NCBI GenBank assembly: GCA_000231825.2
Contig: JH720322.1
Span: 124,001-188,000, forward strand
Source: Tetrahymena elliotti 4EA
Taxonomy: Eukaryota > Ciliophora > Oligohymenophorea > Hymenostomatida > Tetrahymenidae
DNA length: 64,000 nt
Direction of reading: 5' to 3'
Positions 28,480 to 42,337 of the stretch are shown here, one piece after another. The position numbers and the translations under genes are program-made. The notes under the pieces were generated by a model. That model had not been told where the DNA came from. It made no database searches and saw nothing but the letters and a program-made list of their open reading frames with translations. Position 1 is the first letter of the stretch, and the number at the start of each line of letters is the position of its first letter.

Positions 28480-31400
28480 TCATTTATTTTTTTTGAAATA
28501 AGATACCATGTAGGGATTATCAAGAATAGTATTGACTTCAATCAAATCTAAAAGCTATTTAGTCTTATAATAAGTCTTACTCAAAAAATTATAAAAGTAT
28601 CTCCAAGCGAATACCATCACAAAGAAAATTGTCAATATTTGAAGTGACACTAAAAATATTTAGAGGAACAAAACATAATCATGATAGCTTTAGTAAGTAT
28701 CTTAAAAGAAATTGTGGAGAATATCACCTAAATTCAAAAAATCTAAAAAGAACTAATATTCTTTATCAATAGACAATTATTATTAAAGCTAGTAATTCAT
28801 GATATTAAAAGAAGGCAAATCTTATGTATATGCAACTTCAAAGAAAGTATCAAACAAATTTGTTAAAGTTTTAATTGCAACCAAGTACCCTTTAGAGAAA
28901 ATTCCATTAGCGCTTTTTTTGCAGTCATCGTATGTGAGAGGAACATCTCTAATATGATTTTCATTAGATTTAAAGACAACTTCACATACATCATCTTTAA
29001 AAAATGGAAAAAAGAAACTATCATATACATCTGAATTATACCCACTTTAAGTTTAAAAACTTTCTTAATTATCTATCATACTTTGAAGTTATTGTTATGT
29101 CTTATCAGTATAGCTTTTTGAAATTTATAAATAAGCCTCTAAATAATACGAAGGATAGTACATGGGCAAATTTATTACAGCAGTGAATCCACTCTTTATG
29201 GAATATAGACTTGTCAAGTTATCAATAAAATAATCAAAAGAGTCTTTTAAAAGAATAAAAAAATGATTAAATATCACAAGTTAAAAAATAAAAGAAAGGT
29301 TTACTTATGAATTTAAGGATACTGGTAAAATTGTTAACCTGAGATACAGTAATAAGGTAGTTGCAAATAGGATAAAATACAGTCATTACTAAAAATAGAA
29401 TCAAAGCAATAAAAAGCAGGGAATTTATTTTATTTATACTGTCAGTTGAACTTATATTTTTCTTTTTCAAATTATCAATAGGCTTTTTCAGAACAATTTG
29501 ATTGGATGAAAATTATTGCACTTACTTACTTGAAAGTTTTACATTTGTATTATTTTTGATATACCTATCCAGATGATTTACAGAGCTTAAAATTGCATTT
29601 TTAGATTTTTGATGAATTATGTCCATTTACTCTTACTTATCTAAATATTTAGAAACTCTCATCATCATCATTATAATCTTTTCAGCAGGAATTGTAGCAA
29701 ATAATTTTAAAATTTCTTCTTTCCTGTACATAGAGTAAGTGTAAATAGGGATGATTAAAATAAAAAATAATCCTGTTATGATAGAAATGATTATTAATTA
29801 TACTGTAATTATTGCTTTACTTGTATCAATTTTATCAAAAAAATTCTATTTATTGTCATCATATATATTATCAAGAGCCAAGTAAATATCATTATAGTTA
29901 GTACCAGCTTCCCCATAATTGAGATTGTTTGAATCGATCATATAATTTATGTAGAATGAATTTTATTAAAATATATTTAATTTTTAAGTGAGAATAGAAG
30001 AAATATTTTTTAGTGATAATGGATTTTGATCAATTGAATTTGAAAAAGATACATTAACTTTATATTTATTTGCTCTATCAAAAACATAAATTTCTTCTAG
30101 ATCACCTTATACAAGTTCTCTGGTTAGATTTTTAAATTTCTGTTAAAAAAGTTTATTTTCATCAAGAAGACTTTTCATGAATATACCCTATTACAAAGGA
30201 GATGCAAATTGATATAGACCAACTCCTACACCACTAACCATTCCTACATTAGCAAATGTTAATGAAATACCTCTTTTTACTTAGAAGCACCAATTTATTT
30301 TTTAAAAGTTTAACTTTTAAGATTGCTAATCATTGTATTAAATTAGAAAGCTCACTAAATTCAAAATACATATTACAAGTATACAGAAAATACCTAGATA
30401 ATTTATGAATCGGACACTGTAAGAATTACTTTTAGACCTAATAATGCTTATGATCTATTACCTTTTTTATAATATAAAAGATTTTGATTAAGAAATAAAC
30501 ATCAAATAAAAATAAAAAACCTTGCTGTTGATTTAGATGTTTTTCCTGTTTTCACACTTCCTTCTTTATCTTTTTCCTCAAAAATAGCTTTTTCATCTTG
30601 AGTTTTTTTATCAATGTTCTTAGAGGTATTACCAGAATGGGAATGAGATTGGTTATTTTCTGATGATTTTTATGGGCTCAAAAGATTATTTTTGATTGAT
30701 ATATTTTTTGAAATATTTCCTACATACCTTCTATTCAAACTGGTGTTTTATGATATAGAATTTGGATTTATTCTAGATACAGCTACATCTTCTTCATAGG
30801 AGTTTTCTGCAATTGGTGAACTCATTAAGTTTGTATCTATTTTACTTTATTGAGTTTTGTTAAATTCAGCAGCATTTTGAATCAACTTTCTATTTGAAGA
30901 TAGAGGAGAAAAAAATAAAGAATCAGAACTAAAAAGATGATGTGCTTCTCCAGTAATCATTTAAGGAGTATTATCTTGAATTGTCTATCCATAATGCTTC
31001 TATTAATTCATTATTGTACCAAAACTTTAAGTGTCTGAACCTATGATCAATTATTCTGATTAAGTTAATTATCTATTTGATCCAGAATCTACTTAAGTTT
31101 ACTTTAAGTAAATTTCACTTTGCTTAAGATTAATTGGCTCAATTTCGATTGAGAGTCTCTTTCTTTACTTGACATCAGTAGCCGGTCTATTATCTACATA
31201 ACCAGATTCCTTAGATGTTTCCATGATTTTTTTCAGCTAAGGTTTAGCTTTTATTGGTAAATTGATTTCTTAGTACTTTTCTTTTGATATTTTTTAATAT
31301 TCCTTTTTGAGTGTTGAATCTTGGATTACTTAATTAGTTGAATTGCTTTCCTCATTTTTAGCCTCATTTTTAATGTTCTAAAGACTAAGTATCGTCTAAT

Positions 31401-34400
31401 TAGACTAGTTATTAATATTTTAAGCTGTTTTGATAAGCTCTTATGAATGATCTGAGAATAGATTTAAGCTATTAATGCTTTAAGCTATGTTGCTATTCCT
31501 TTTAACTGGCTCCAAGTATTCAAAAATTTAAATTTTAAAATTCTTTAAGGCTTCTTTCTTATTGTGTATATCATCTAACAATTTGAAAGAAGTAATCTAG
31601 AAAATAGAGAATGAGATAAATTAATTAACCAAATTATAGAAGCTAAATTTCATGTTAAATAAATTTTACTTAAATAATTCAACTATTGTTTTATCATCAT
31701 ACAAATCTCTCTATTGTAAGGTATCTTAAATAGTGTAAGGCTAAATAACTATAGTCTCATAAGTTTATCCTTACTGGCCTTTATCGGTTATGGCTTGCAA
31801 CATAGGAATAATATTTTTAAGCTTCATTCCTTTAACTTAAGTATGAGAAAAGCTCCCTTATAGCATCATCTAGTATACATTTTGGTCCATCGTCATAACT
31901 TTAAAATCTTCTTTAGCCATAGAAGATAAGATATACATGCAACCATCTTTTATTTATTTAATCCAACCGCTAACTCCCAATTCTGAATTACCTAACATGC
32001 AGAGTTGTATCTTGATGTGATAAGGTATTGACCAACCTTAAGCATTTTTACCAATAATAATTGGATAATTCTTCATTTAAAAGTTAATACTTTTTCTCTC
32101 TAAGCTGTTTTGTAGGATTTAATCATGTGCTTAAGCTATTTCGTCTGGCTGAATAAATCTTATATTCTTTCCTATAGCTTCTGCATTACTTTATACTAAA
32201 GGCACTACATCTTTGAAATTTTTAGATACTTTAACTATTTTACCTACTTCTGTAAGTAGGGTTATGTAAATTGCAGCAGAATTTTCTGTATATAAAGGGA
32301 TTTTGTTCTTCTAAAAATAGCCCGATTTACGCTACTGTTCAAATTTTTTTGTATAAATTGGTTCTATTATTAAGCACTCTTCAAAGCCCTCACAAATGTT
32401 TTATAATATAACACTTGAACTATTTTTTTAGAATAGATTGTTTAACTCTCTCATTAATCCCAACCTCTTTGTTTATAAAGAGGCTGCTTAATTTTCCAAT
32501 AAATTTAATTTGATATAATCGCGTCCTATTGTCTACAAAAAATCATACTTAAGATTCAAGCATTAGCGATATTCTTATGAGCATTACTCTAAACTTTCAT
32601 CAAATTCAACGACATCTATGATTTTTTCTGAGTTGGAATTTGAAATTGTGAGAGCATCTATTTCGAATTCTTCACAAGCTAAATCATACAGATAATTGAT
32701 AATTTACTTCTATCTAAGATTTACTTTGTTATATTTTGTATTGCGTAAAGTTAAGATCTCTTTAAAGGAGATCATCTGGTTTTTTAATGCGTTAGTGCAG
32801 AAGGTAATATAACTGTAATAAAATCTATTAGTCCCCAACTTATTGATTTTTATTTGTTCTCTAAATTGGTTTAGAATATAGTAATCTAAATACTATTTGC
32901 GATACTCAATACCAAAAATATCTTCTTTTGTGATGTCATATCTTCCTATCTATATTTTATAATTAAATATTAATTTCACAGATTTCACAAGTTATATGTA
33001 AACGCTTTTTGTAAGGATACTTTAGTGAAAAAAATTGTTGTTAGAAAAATAAAAATATATAAAAATATCTTATTCGTAGTATTCATATATGTTTAACAAT
33101 GTCTTTTAATAAAGTTCATTTTGTTAAATTTCTAGTAAAAATAGAAAATTTACAATTAATAAATGTTTCTTATTACTGACTTAAAAAAAGCTTTTCAGTA
33201 AATGAAACAAAAAAAAAATTACATTTTTTTCACAGAAGCATTAAGGATATTTTGTACATGTTTGATGATGCTCTGTTATAATTTTTTCCAAAATAATAGC
33301 TAGAGGAGATTAAACATACTAAATTAAAGTACAATCAATATTAGTGTTGATATATCTTAAATAGAAATCTAAATCTTAGAGCTCCTTTTAAGTACTAGCT
33401 AAAGTATTCTTTCCATACTAATTTGATAAAAATAAATGGAGCTTAAACCTGAAGATGTTTTTCCCAGCAAAATAAGAGATAGGAACGCAGCACAATATAA
33501 TGAATATATAATCAAAAACTGATTTCTAAAATGACCCAAGTATGAATATGAGTGAAATATACATATTTACTGTAGTTAGACTAAATTCAAATTCTTGAAT
33601 ACTTTAATTAGATAGAGGATGTTTGAATAAGTAATAAATTATCTTAACAAAATTAAAAATAAGGGCAACATAGGGAAGCGTTTGATATGAGCCATAATTT
33701 AAAAAAAAGAGACAAATAACTTTAAAAAAAATAAAAAATATTTCATTGTCGTAGTATCTGATTGATAAGTAATCTTTAACTTCAAATCTAAAGTCAAAAT
33801 CATTCACAGTTATCATGATTTCTATTTTATATTTACAAAAATATAATTTTTTAATTACATGCTTTTTAAAAGTGATAATCTAATAATAAAAAAGTGTAAG
33901 GCTGTGCTTTTTTCTTTTCAATTAAGAAATATCCATACCCATATAAAAATTGCGAGGCAACTTTTATTCTTATTTGGAAATTTAGAGCCTTTCTTAAATA
34001 ATTTTTATTGGCTAAAATATTTTGAAATACTAACCTGAAAATTGTATTGTATTATTTGAGCTTGGATTAAATAAAACTTAAGGGTATATTAAAAAAAGCT
34101 TATCTGAATGTTTTACATATTATAAGAGTTATTACTATATTGATGATAGAAATCAATGTAAAATGTTTCATGTTGCAAAGGCTTGAGTAGATAGAGGCAA
34201 TAAAAACAATATGAGGATAGGATTTAAAGAAGAATGAAATAAATCGCTATCCTTTAATCTTTTTTGAAAGAAAGTAAAATACTAAAGAATGTATAATCAA
34301 AAAAAGCAGCATTATATTAATGGCAAAAGAGAAAAATAAAACAATATCTATTGTGCTATCTGCCCATTTCTCTATTATTAAGATCTTTATATATTAGTTA

Positions 34401-34624
34401 TTATTGACTGTATCATTAAGAGTTTGATCATATGCTTCTTTATTGAAATTGAAGTTCATTATTTAAAATTGATGAATAATTATTAACGCAATGCTATAGA
34501 GATAGGACCTCTAATATTTATTTAGTAGCCAAAAAAGCTCATAAGCTAAATACTCTTAAAATTTATGCTTAATGTGCTACCCAAATAAAATGTTAGTTGG
34601 TTATTTATATTTCATGGATTTCAT
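28480..34624 (-). CDS. TmcB-like PAS membrane protein, array gene E
   Basis: It stops at TGA 28480. Two in-frame ATGs, 34624 and 34615, are possible starts; I chose the upstream one. Introns 33822-34116, 32950-33222 and 29244-29304 match the phases of gene D. The exon after the first intron reads NDFDFRFEVKDYLS. The motif H-x3-C-x5-C-F-C is at 33232-33270 with the context EHHQTCTKYPQ. PAS is at about 31890-32300 (SAAIYITLLTEVGKI, GKNIRFIQP, QGWSIPY). The linker (30550-31500) is Ser/Gln/Asn-rich and includes TGKTSKSTA near the membrane. LFATIPAEKI (about 29663-29719) and MKKKNISSTDS (29447-29470) follow. The late loop has KDDVC and YDDC, then NGIFSKG; the tail is NPYMVSYFKKNK. About 1,800 residues. 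The cleanest reference for judging the damaged neighbour F. Confidence 0.82.
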
Positions 34625-35746
34625 AGCTTCAATTTATCTTTACCTTCTTTTTTAATTATTTTTTTCTTTGAGTTAATCACAAATAAATAATAAATATGTA
34701 AATTTATTATCAGTAATCTGCATTTAAAAATTTCAATCAATACTAAATTACACAACAAAAGTATCGCTCCTTATATATGAAATCTATAATAAATTTGTTT
34801 TTTTATTAAAATAACTTCTTACTATTTCAACTTTGCATTCTTTTTTCATGAGTTGATTTTAATTCTAGCAAATCTCATTTTCATTTTACCTAAGAACTAA
34901 TCATTTCTCTAAATAATTTCATAATTGTCTTCATTTTTTGTATTTACATCATCGCCACTTAATTTCCAAAACATTATAGAGCAAATTTGTATTTAATAAT
35001 AATAAATATTATTCAATCAAATGTAAGATAGGGCAAAAATATTTGTAGGTAAATTTTTTTAAAAATATTTATTAAAATCTAATTTATTTTGAGAATAAAT
35101 TTATTATTTTTCTACAAATTTTTACAAGAATTTTTTTCTCATAATCCTTGACTAAAAATGCCTAAATTTAATCAATCAAGTAAAATATATAAATACTACC
35201 ATTTCTTGCTAAAGTAGATAAAAAATAAAGTTAGTAAAAATGATAAAAACTAAAACTTTTGAAAATCTACAGCTTTTTTTCTAATTTTATATTTTTAGTT
35301 AGAAACAAATAAAATTTAGCCTGTTTTAGGTTAGACTAATAATAAAATTGCATAAATAATATAATTAACTATTTAGAGTTATCTAATAATTTATTTTGTA
35401 AATAAACAACATTATCTAGGGAATTAAGAGTGAAATTGCAAAAATATTTATTTATTTTTAAATTTCCCACAATACTTTTATTTGTGTTTGCTATGAAAAA
35501 TCCTGAAGAAAAGAGAAGAGAAATATATTATGGAATAGCAAAATAAAATTAAAATTTTAGAAGAATGCTTACAGAGAAATATGTAAATTAATGAAAATTT
35601 GTGGTAAAAAAAATATTAAAGAATGTACTTTTTTAATCAAATAAATAATCTATGATGAGCTGATTCACTTTTACAGAAGAAATAAATTTAACCAAAAACA
35701 AACAAAAAAAGCAAAAATTCAATATTTTAAATTTAAATACTTGTAA
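34625..35746. other. Intergenic spacer between genes E and F
   Basis: About 1.1 kb of A+T-rich DNA. Two short plus-strand frames (about 35433-35590 and 35594-35770) encode Lys/Glu-rich peptides but lack length and recognisable features. I see no RNA gene or repeat. Confidence 0.35.
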
Positions 35747-38700
35747 TCAGAAATTTCTTTTTAAGTATGACAAAATATATAGCTTATTTAACAGTAAATT
35801 AATATCAGATAACACCAGCAACTATTTAGATTTATATATATTTTTTGCAATTAATCTAAAGAAGTAAATCCAGCTAAGTAATAAAGTAATTGTAATTATT
35901 AGTGTTTACAATGTTATTATTATTATTATTAATGAAACTTTGAAACTAAATTAGTATTACTGCTCATACACACCTTAAAAGAAGTTATAAACCACTTTGC
36001 AAAAATAAAGTGTGTATTATTACATAGCATATTCATCTAATAATTCATCAAACTTCTAATAATCTTGCATTATCTCTTTAAAAGTCTAGAAGTTATTTGA
36101 CATTGCAGCTTCATAAAACATTTACAATTCAACTATCAAATGCTTAAATGAGACAATTAATCCTCTTGAGAACACTCCCCCATATATTTGCTTGCACATA
36201 TTATAATCAATTTATAAATTTCTCATGTGATTTTAATGAGGGTCAAAAATAGTATTGCAGATATCACTATTAAATACTTTAATTAAAAAACTTTGATATC
36301 ATTCTTTTTAAAACCATTCAAATCGTTCAAATTGAGAGAACGAGTTAATTAAATTTTAATATAGTTATTGCTAAACAAACACTATGAACGTTTCTAAGAT
36401 TTATTAGTTATTCTTAAAGTTCTCATTAAGGTGCCCCACTGAAATATAAGTATGTGATTATATAGCGCAATTTAATATGCATAATAGCATAAAAAGTCTA
36501 AGTTCTATTTAAAATAATTTATTTGGCTTGTTGAAATCAAGTAATTTGAAACAGGGTAGAATTCTCTTAAGATCAAGCAGAAAATGACATCAAATATTAA
36601 ACCCACACTAATTTTAGGAATGCTAAAAGTTGAGCTAATAATATTCTTCTTTTTTAAGTCAAATGTCTAGATCAAAATGTTTTTTCGCAGGCTGCTTTAA
36701 AAATAATCATTTCTTGAATTTAATTAAAGCTTATTAGATTGCTTTCTGTATTTTGTTGGAAATAGAAAATTAATTATTTCTGTGAATTAAAAGATTTCCT
36801 CTTGTTTTTATGGAATCAATCTTATTATCCTTCCAAGTTAGAGCTTGCATCTCTAATCATTTATCTTATTTGGTCTTGAGAAAAAAACGAAAATAGTTTT
36901 AAGATGTTTTCCTTTTTTTGTGGGTTATTGTAGTATACAGGTATTATTAGAAAACAGACTATAAACGCTGTTAATGATAAAATATATAGCTATACAGTGA
37001 TTAAAAATCTACTATTATCAATAAATTGATAAAATATTTAAGTATTTCTATTATAGATAGTTTGTAGTTCAATACCTAAAGAAAGATCATTAATCCTTGT
37101 AGCTATAGTACTATATATATTATGTTGTATTTTCGAAATTGGTTATGTAGGCATAATATTAGAAATACAATAGCTTAAATATCAAAGTAGTATTCATAGC
37201 TGTAATATTATTAAAGTTAAAAGAGTTGGGATTAAATGCTACACTTAATAATTATTAACCTCACTAAATATATGAATACCAATAGAACTTTGTAGGAAAA
37301 GTTGTACAGTCAAATTCCTGTAAGAACTATACAGATATATATAAACATTTTAAATTTTAAGTAAAGCTTTTTTCCTTTCAATTTGAGAGTCTTAACTATA
37401 GTATCTTTCTTTTACACCTTTCAAAAGATCTCTATTACCTTGAATTAGAGCTGGATATCTTTTTATTTCAAAAGACCAAAATATTTTATCATAATTCTAT
37501 TTTTACCAATACAACTGTTATGCTTGATAGATAAATGCAAAAATGTTAGAGAATGCAATGATCCCAATACAAAACACTCCAAAAATGTAAACAATTTTCA
37601 TTTTTTTTGAATTCGTTTTAGACTCAATTTTTGTGATGAATGATACCCTATTTTTATAAATTGATAAAATTAGATTTTAATTCTTAGAAAAAATAAATTA
37701 CTTAACAGAAGATTTTGATGATAAAAATGTGCTGATGCTTGCTTCTATTTCAGCATTTTAGTTTTTATTTTCTTAGAAATTGTGTTGTTTCCTTGATGAG
37801 AACAGATAGATCACTGCAAGTTAAAAAATTATAATTGCTTTTATGATTTGATTATTTATCATTATGGATTTGTTAGATCCTGACGTTTTTTTGAGCTTTA
37901 ATTTTAAATGGTAAATTTTCTTCTTCCTAGATATTTTCTAGTATTTGATTACTTATATTATTATGATTATTAGCCAAAACCTATTTAGCCTAATCTTGAA
38001 ATTATAATAATTTTCTACTTGAATTAATTTGAGAAGTTAAAGATTCTAAACTTGCTACTTGCAAGCTTCTGTGAGTATCAGCTGTATTCTAAGGATTTAA
38101 AAGATGTTCAAATTATTAATTGTTTTGCTGTGAGAAAATACATTGTTGAGAAGAAAAACTATTTCTAACCAAGCATTTAGTTTTAGATCAGTTGTTACTA
38201 GGAGAGTAACTTTTAATACTTTAATAGTTGTTCTTTTTTCCCTGAGAGCAAGTCTTGTAAATCTGGTTTTAGGAACTTAAATCAAATTTAAATAATTCTT
38301 GATTTTGATCTTTAAGTTAATCATATAAGCTAAATGTAGCATCTTCTATACTCATATTTTTATTCTACTTTTGTACATCACTTTGATCTATGAAATCTGT
38401 TTTTTTATCAAGCATTTTGTATACTATTTTGAGGTATTTTTTATTAGCTCATCAAATTCTATTACAGGCTATAAATTAGTTTTATTATAGTGTTCAAATT
38501 ATTTGTTTTGTCTAAACTTTTTAATAGCCAATTTTAAAAAATAAAGAATCAACCATCTCTGGGTAAAACTAGATTATTGATATTTTCTTGATTTTTATAT
38601 TAAAATTTCTCTCAAGGCTATTGATTTGTTTAAAAGTCCATCTATCGTAAATGTTAAATAACAAGAATATATTTCATTATCAATTTAGTAATTAGGAGTG

Positions 38701-40273
38701 TATTATAAATAATTTTTAAATATCTTCTAAATCTTTAAAATAAGATGTTGTCTTCTATAGTTATCATTTAACAGATCACTTTTGCTAATATCATCTTTAC
38801 CCATCTATTAAATAAAATTAATTAAAAATAAGATCAAAGCAAATTCAAAATATTTTTAGATAATTTTTTCATAAAAATCATAAATTAAGGTTAAAAGATC
38901 AGATAAAAGAATCCTTAATTAAAGGGTATTATTTATATTTGTTTATTAAATAATTAATTTAATAATAAGGAGGAAGTTTTGTTCTCAAAAAACTTAAATA
39001 ATTTTATTTAAAAGAATACGTAATGATAATATTACGTATTATTTGCAAAAGCAATTCAGGTACTAAGTACAATTTTAGTGGTGCTCAGTTATGATTTAGC
39101 TTAGAAATACAGAATCAAAGGAAGTAACATAATGAGATAGGGTACAATTTACACTTTAGTATAAATATCTTAGAAATATGTTCAATTCGTTTGGAGGGAT
39201 GATTTTTTATTGATTAATTTCCTAGATCACATAGGAATTTTTTAAAAGATATTATGAACTCGTTAATAATTTAAATACTTTCCAAAGCAATAGCAAAATG
39301 GTAATAAACAAATAATTATTATGTTTACGTCTATTTGAGAAAGTTGATTTTTCAGTAAAATTAATAAAAGAGAAATCCACAAATTAATTGATGTAAGGAT
39401 AGCGTCTAACTATTAAATTTTGAAATTTGAATAAGGCAACTTTCACAAATCATAGATTATTTTTATCATACTATAAAACAATCCACAATAGTGTGGAATC
39501 AATTAGACAAATAATCTAGACACCAGAATAGCAGTAATTTGTAAAATCATCAAACAATTCTTTTATAAAATATAAATTTATTTTTCCTCCAAAAAAAGGA
39601 AATTAATATTATAAAAAGAGAATAAATAGTAAATGTAAGCATAATAAAATAGAACCTTATTTATTTTATTAAATTGTATCTCACCAAAAATAGTTGAAAA
39701 AAACAAACTAACTTTTCCTGGTCTGGTATGATTATTTAGCAAATTTTTGCAAAGAAAAAAAAAATTATAAAAATTACGTAATGTGATTGAAAGGGTTATA
39801 TTAAGTAACTGAATATACACAGGTTGTTAAGAATTATTATTTAGAGTAAGAAATAGGGATAACATAAAGATTAAGTAGCTATATACCTTCAGACAAAAAG
39901 AGTAAATGCTTAATATTTTCAGATGCTTGGAAAACAGAAAAAAAGAAGCAAAAACAAATAAGGATAAAGCTAGAATAATATTGATTCTAATAATCAGATG
40001 AAATATTATATTTTATAGACTTTACCCCTCTTCAATTAAAAAGACCCTAAAGAATTAGTCATTGTCATATTGCAATTTACTCTTGTAATATTCCTTGCTA
40101 AAATTAAGTTAGAAAACATAAAAATGTCTCAAGAGAAGTAAAACCACACTGAGGTTAAAAGGCCTGTCGTACTTGATAAATATCATTAACATATGTTCAA
40201 TGAAAAACTGCTCTATTTAATATCTAAAATTAGAAAAGGATTGCTTTATTTCCAAAATTTTATCTTATTACAT
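35747..40273 (-). pseudogene. Degenerate TmcB-like paralogue F, PAS domain missing
   Basis: The shortest member. ATG 40273 and TGA 35747 mark ancestral ends. It keeps the N-terminal helices, a phase-1 donor at 39777, the motif H-x3-C-x5-C-F-C (39045-39083), the phase-0 intron 38805-39035, a helical stretch matching ITKSDF..L of gene C, a Ser/Asn/Gln-rich linker (37750-38340), membrane helices, LFSFFSQDQI (about 36850-36915), KKKNIISST (about 36635-36660), the late Cys loop and a tail ending SYLKRNF. The PAS domain that should lie near 38350 is absent: the helical region runs straight into the linker. Alignment with gene E shows an in-frame TGA at 39443-39445 where E has Phe, a frame change at a six-A run (39238-39243), and another near 39550. 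Unrecognised short introns could explain one break but hardly all. Most likely a pseudogene, otherwise a PAS-less variant. Confidence 0.68.
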
Positions 40274-41758
40274 TACTTATTTTTTCCTTATTAAATTGTT
40301 GATCAAATTTTATCTATTTTTATTTATTTAATTTCAGTAACTTTAATTTAATTTTAAAAAAAAAGTATTTGAATTAATTGAAAAAGTGAACTATTATTGA
40401 TTTTTTAACTTTTTTGATTCGTTTATAAATAAATATTTGACTAAAAGATACTCTCATATTTATTCTTAAAATATTTAATAATTATATGATCTATATATAC
40501 ATTGTTAAATTATCTTTTTTAAAAGTCTACACATATACAAGTAAGTGATAATTTCAAAATATCTTTTTTGAAAAAACTTTTTTAAATGGTTTCTAGTTGA
40601 TCATATTTAAAAAATTTATTTTATTAAAAAAATTAATTTATCTTGAAAATCTCTAGATGGAAAGAATACTTTATTAGTTAATCTTACAATTAACAAATAA
40701 TATTTATTTATTTTAAATATTTTAATATAAGAAAAGAATAGAATGAAATTATTGCTCTTAATTAATATTGAATCAAATAAAAATCTAAAAGTTAAGAACT
40801 TTATTCAAAATTGTGAAAAACAAGTATTTCGGAAAATAACTAATTAAGCTTAATTCTTCTTTCTAAAATTATGTAGAAGGTCAACAATTTTATATTTAAA
40901 AATTCTGTATTAATAAATAGCTAAAGAAGAGTTAAAAAATATTTTTTTTAAAAATTCAATGCTGTCTAACTCAAAGATGGTAGATAACAGCAAATTAGAA
41001 GAAGATTTTTGCTAAAGAGAAGAGTAAACTAAAGAAATAAATTTAGAATTTTAAGATATCTAGGTATAACCTATAGCAATTTAGCCATTGAAGAATAGTA
41101 TTTTAAGATGTTTGATAGGAGCATTAAACATAATGAAAAAAAAATAAACTGTTTAAGAGCCTTATTTATATGCAAAAGGCTTTGAAATAAAATATTTTTT
41201 GATTTTAGCTCTTAAATATCTAAAAGAAAAACAAAATTTTTGAAAAAAATGAATCTATATTTTAAATTAAAATTTTCATTTAAAATTGTATTTATTTTGA
41301 GATTATAATTTTAGATTTTTATTTTTTATCTATTTTTATGCATTTTTAATAAATTTATTTGGGCTAAATTATTAATAAAATAAGGTATGTAAAATTAATT
41401 AATTTGTTTTTAAAATTTGGACCATCCATTAGCTCCTCTTTGGCCAGAATCCAAAAAATCATACGTGGAAGAAAATCATGAGTTTGAATGATAAGCATTT
41501 GATGTTAGCTAATCAAAAAAATCGTAAAATAAAGGGAGGAATTGGGAAATTAGCTTAAAAACCTTTCATTTTTGATATAAGAATTTCTTTAGATATTTAT
41601 GATATTAAGTAAATTAAATAATCAGGTTTGCATGCAATTATAAATTGGAAACAACTTTATTTTTAATTATTAAAATTGATAAAAATTTAATATCAAAAAT
41701 ATATAAATTTAATCAAAACATCTATAAATAAACAATACATCAAAAGCTCGATTAAGAA
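40274..41758. other. Divergent spacer between pseudogene F and SAR1
   Basis: About 1.5 kb separating a minus-strand gene start (40273) from the plus-strand SAR1 start (41759), so it should hold the SAR1 promoter. Two islands are less A+T-rich than the rest: 40870-41243 (see the separate entry) and 41420-41560, which contains CTCCTCTTTGGCCAGAA and reads as protein on either strand. The second island lies 200-340 bases upstream of SAR1 and could be regulatory. Confidence 0.35.
40959..41243 (+). CDS. Possible small protein or coding relic, 94 aa
   Basis: A plus-strand ATG-to-TGA frame with an amino-acid mix (Asp, Glu, Gln, Pro, Ala, Gly) unlike random A+T-rich DNA. It begins MLSNSKMVDNSKLEED and ends in a Lys-rich KYLKEKQNF. 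A second plus-strand frame overlapping it from about 40885 is also open and reads LGITYSNLAIEEQYFK, faintly like a tetratricopeptide helix pair. Two plausible frames in one stretch suggest either one real small gene plus a shadow, or a frameshifted relic. I recognise no family and cannot decide between the frames. Confidence 0.28.
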
Positions 41759-42337
41759 ATGTTCATTTTCGACTTTTTCAAAAATATGTTAGGCTACTTA
41801 GGTCTTTACAAAAAGAATGGAAAAATATTATTTTTAGGTTTAGATAACGCTGGTAAGACTACTTTATTAAGAAGATTGAAAGATGGTCGTCTCGTTTAGC
41901 ACGACCCTACTCTTGGTTCCCATACTGAAGAATTAGTATTAGGAAATGTTCGCTTCAAAGCATTTGATTTAGGTGGGCATGAAGCTGTCAGAAAAACTTG
42001 GAAAAATTATTTCGCCTCCATTGATGGTATTGTCTACTTGGTTGATAGCTCTGATCGTGCTCGTTTTGAAGAATCAAGAATCGAATTTAATAAAATCATC
42101 CAAACTAAAGAATTAGAGAAGGTTCCTATTGTCATGCTTGGTAATAAAATTGATATTTAAGGTGCTGCCTCTGAAGATGAACTTAGAATTAATTTTGGAT
42201 TAGCAAATTCATCATAAATTGGAATCGAAAAGATTACTGAAATCGATGGCCGCCCTATCGAATTATACATGTGCTCAGTCTCCAAAAAGATGGGTTATGC
42301 TGAGGGTTTCTAATGGCTTTCTAAATTCTTAAAATGA
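41759..42337 (+). CDS. SAR1: SAR1 small GTPase (COPII coat initiation)
   Basis: A 192-residue Sar1 homologue, uninterrupted by introns. Sar1 is the GTPase that, once loaded with GTP at the endoplasmic reticulum, inserts its N-terminal helix into the membrane and recruits Sec23/24 and Sec13/31 to form COPII vesicles. The N-terminus MFIFDFF followed by LGLYKK is the Sar1-type hydrophobic helix in place of the myristoylated Gly of Arf. The P-loop GLDNAGKT spans residues 27-34, the switch I Thr is 56, DLGGHE spans 70-75 with the catalytic His at 74, NKID spans 129-132 and CSV spans 172-174. Gln 47 is encoded by TAG and Gln 134, 153 and 186 by TAA, which gives strong support for the ciliate code. 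It is the only firmly assigned plus-strand gene, diverging from pseudogene F and converging on the surface-protein gene. G+C content and codon choice are more biased than in the array, as expected for a well-expressed gene. Confidence 0.96.
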
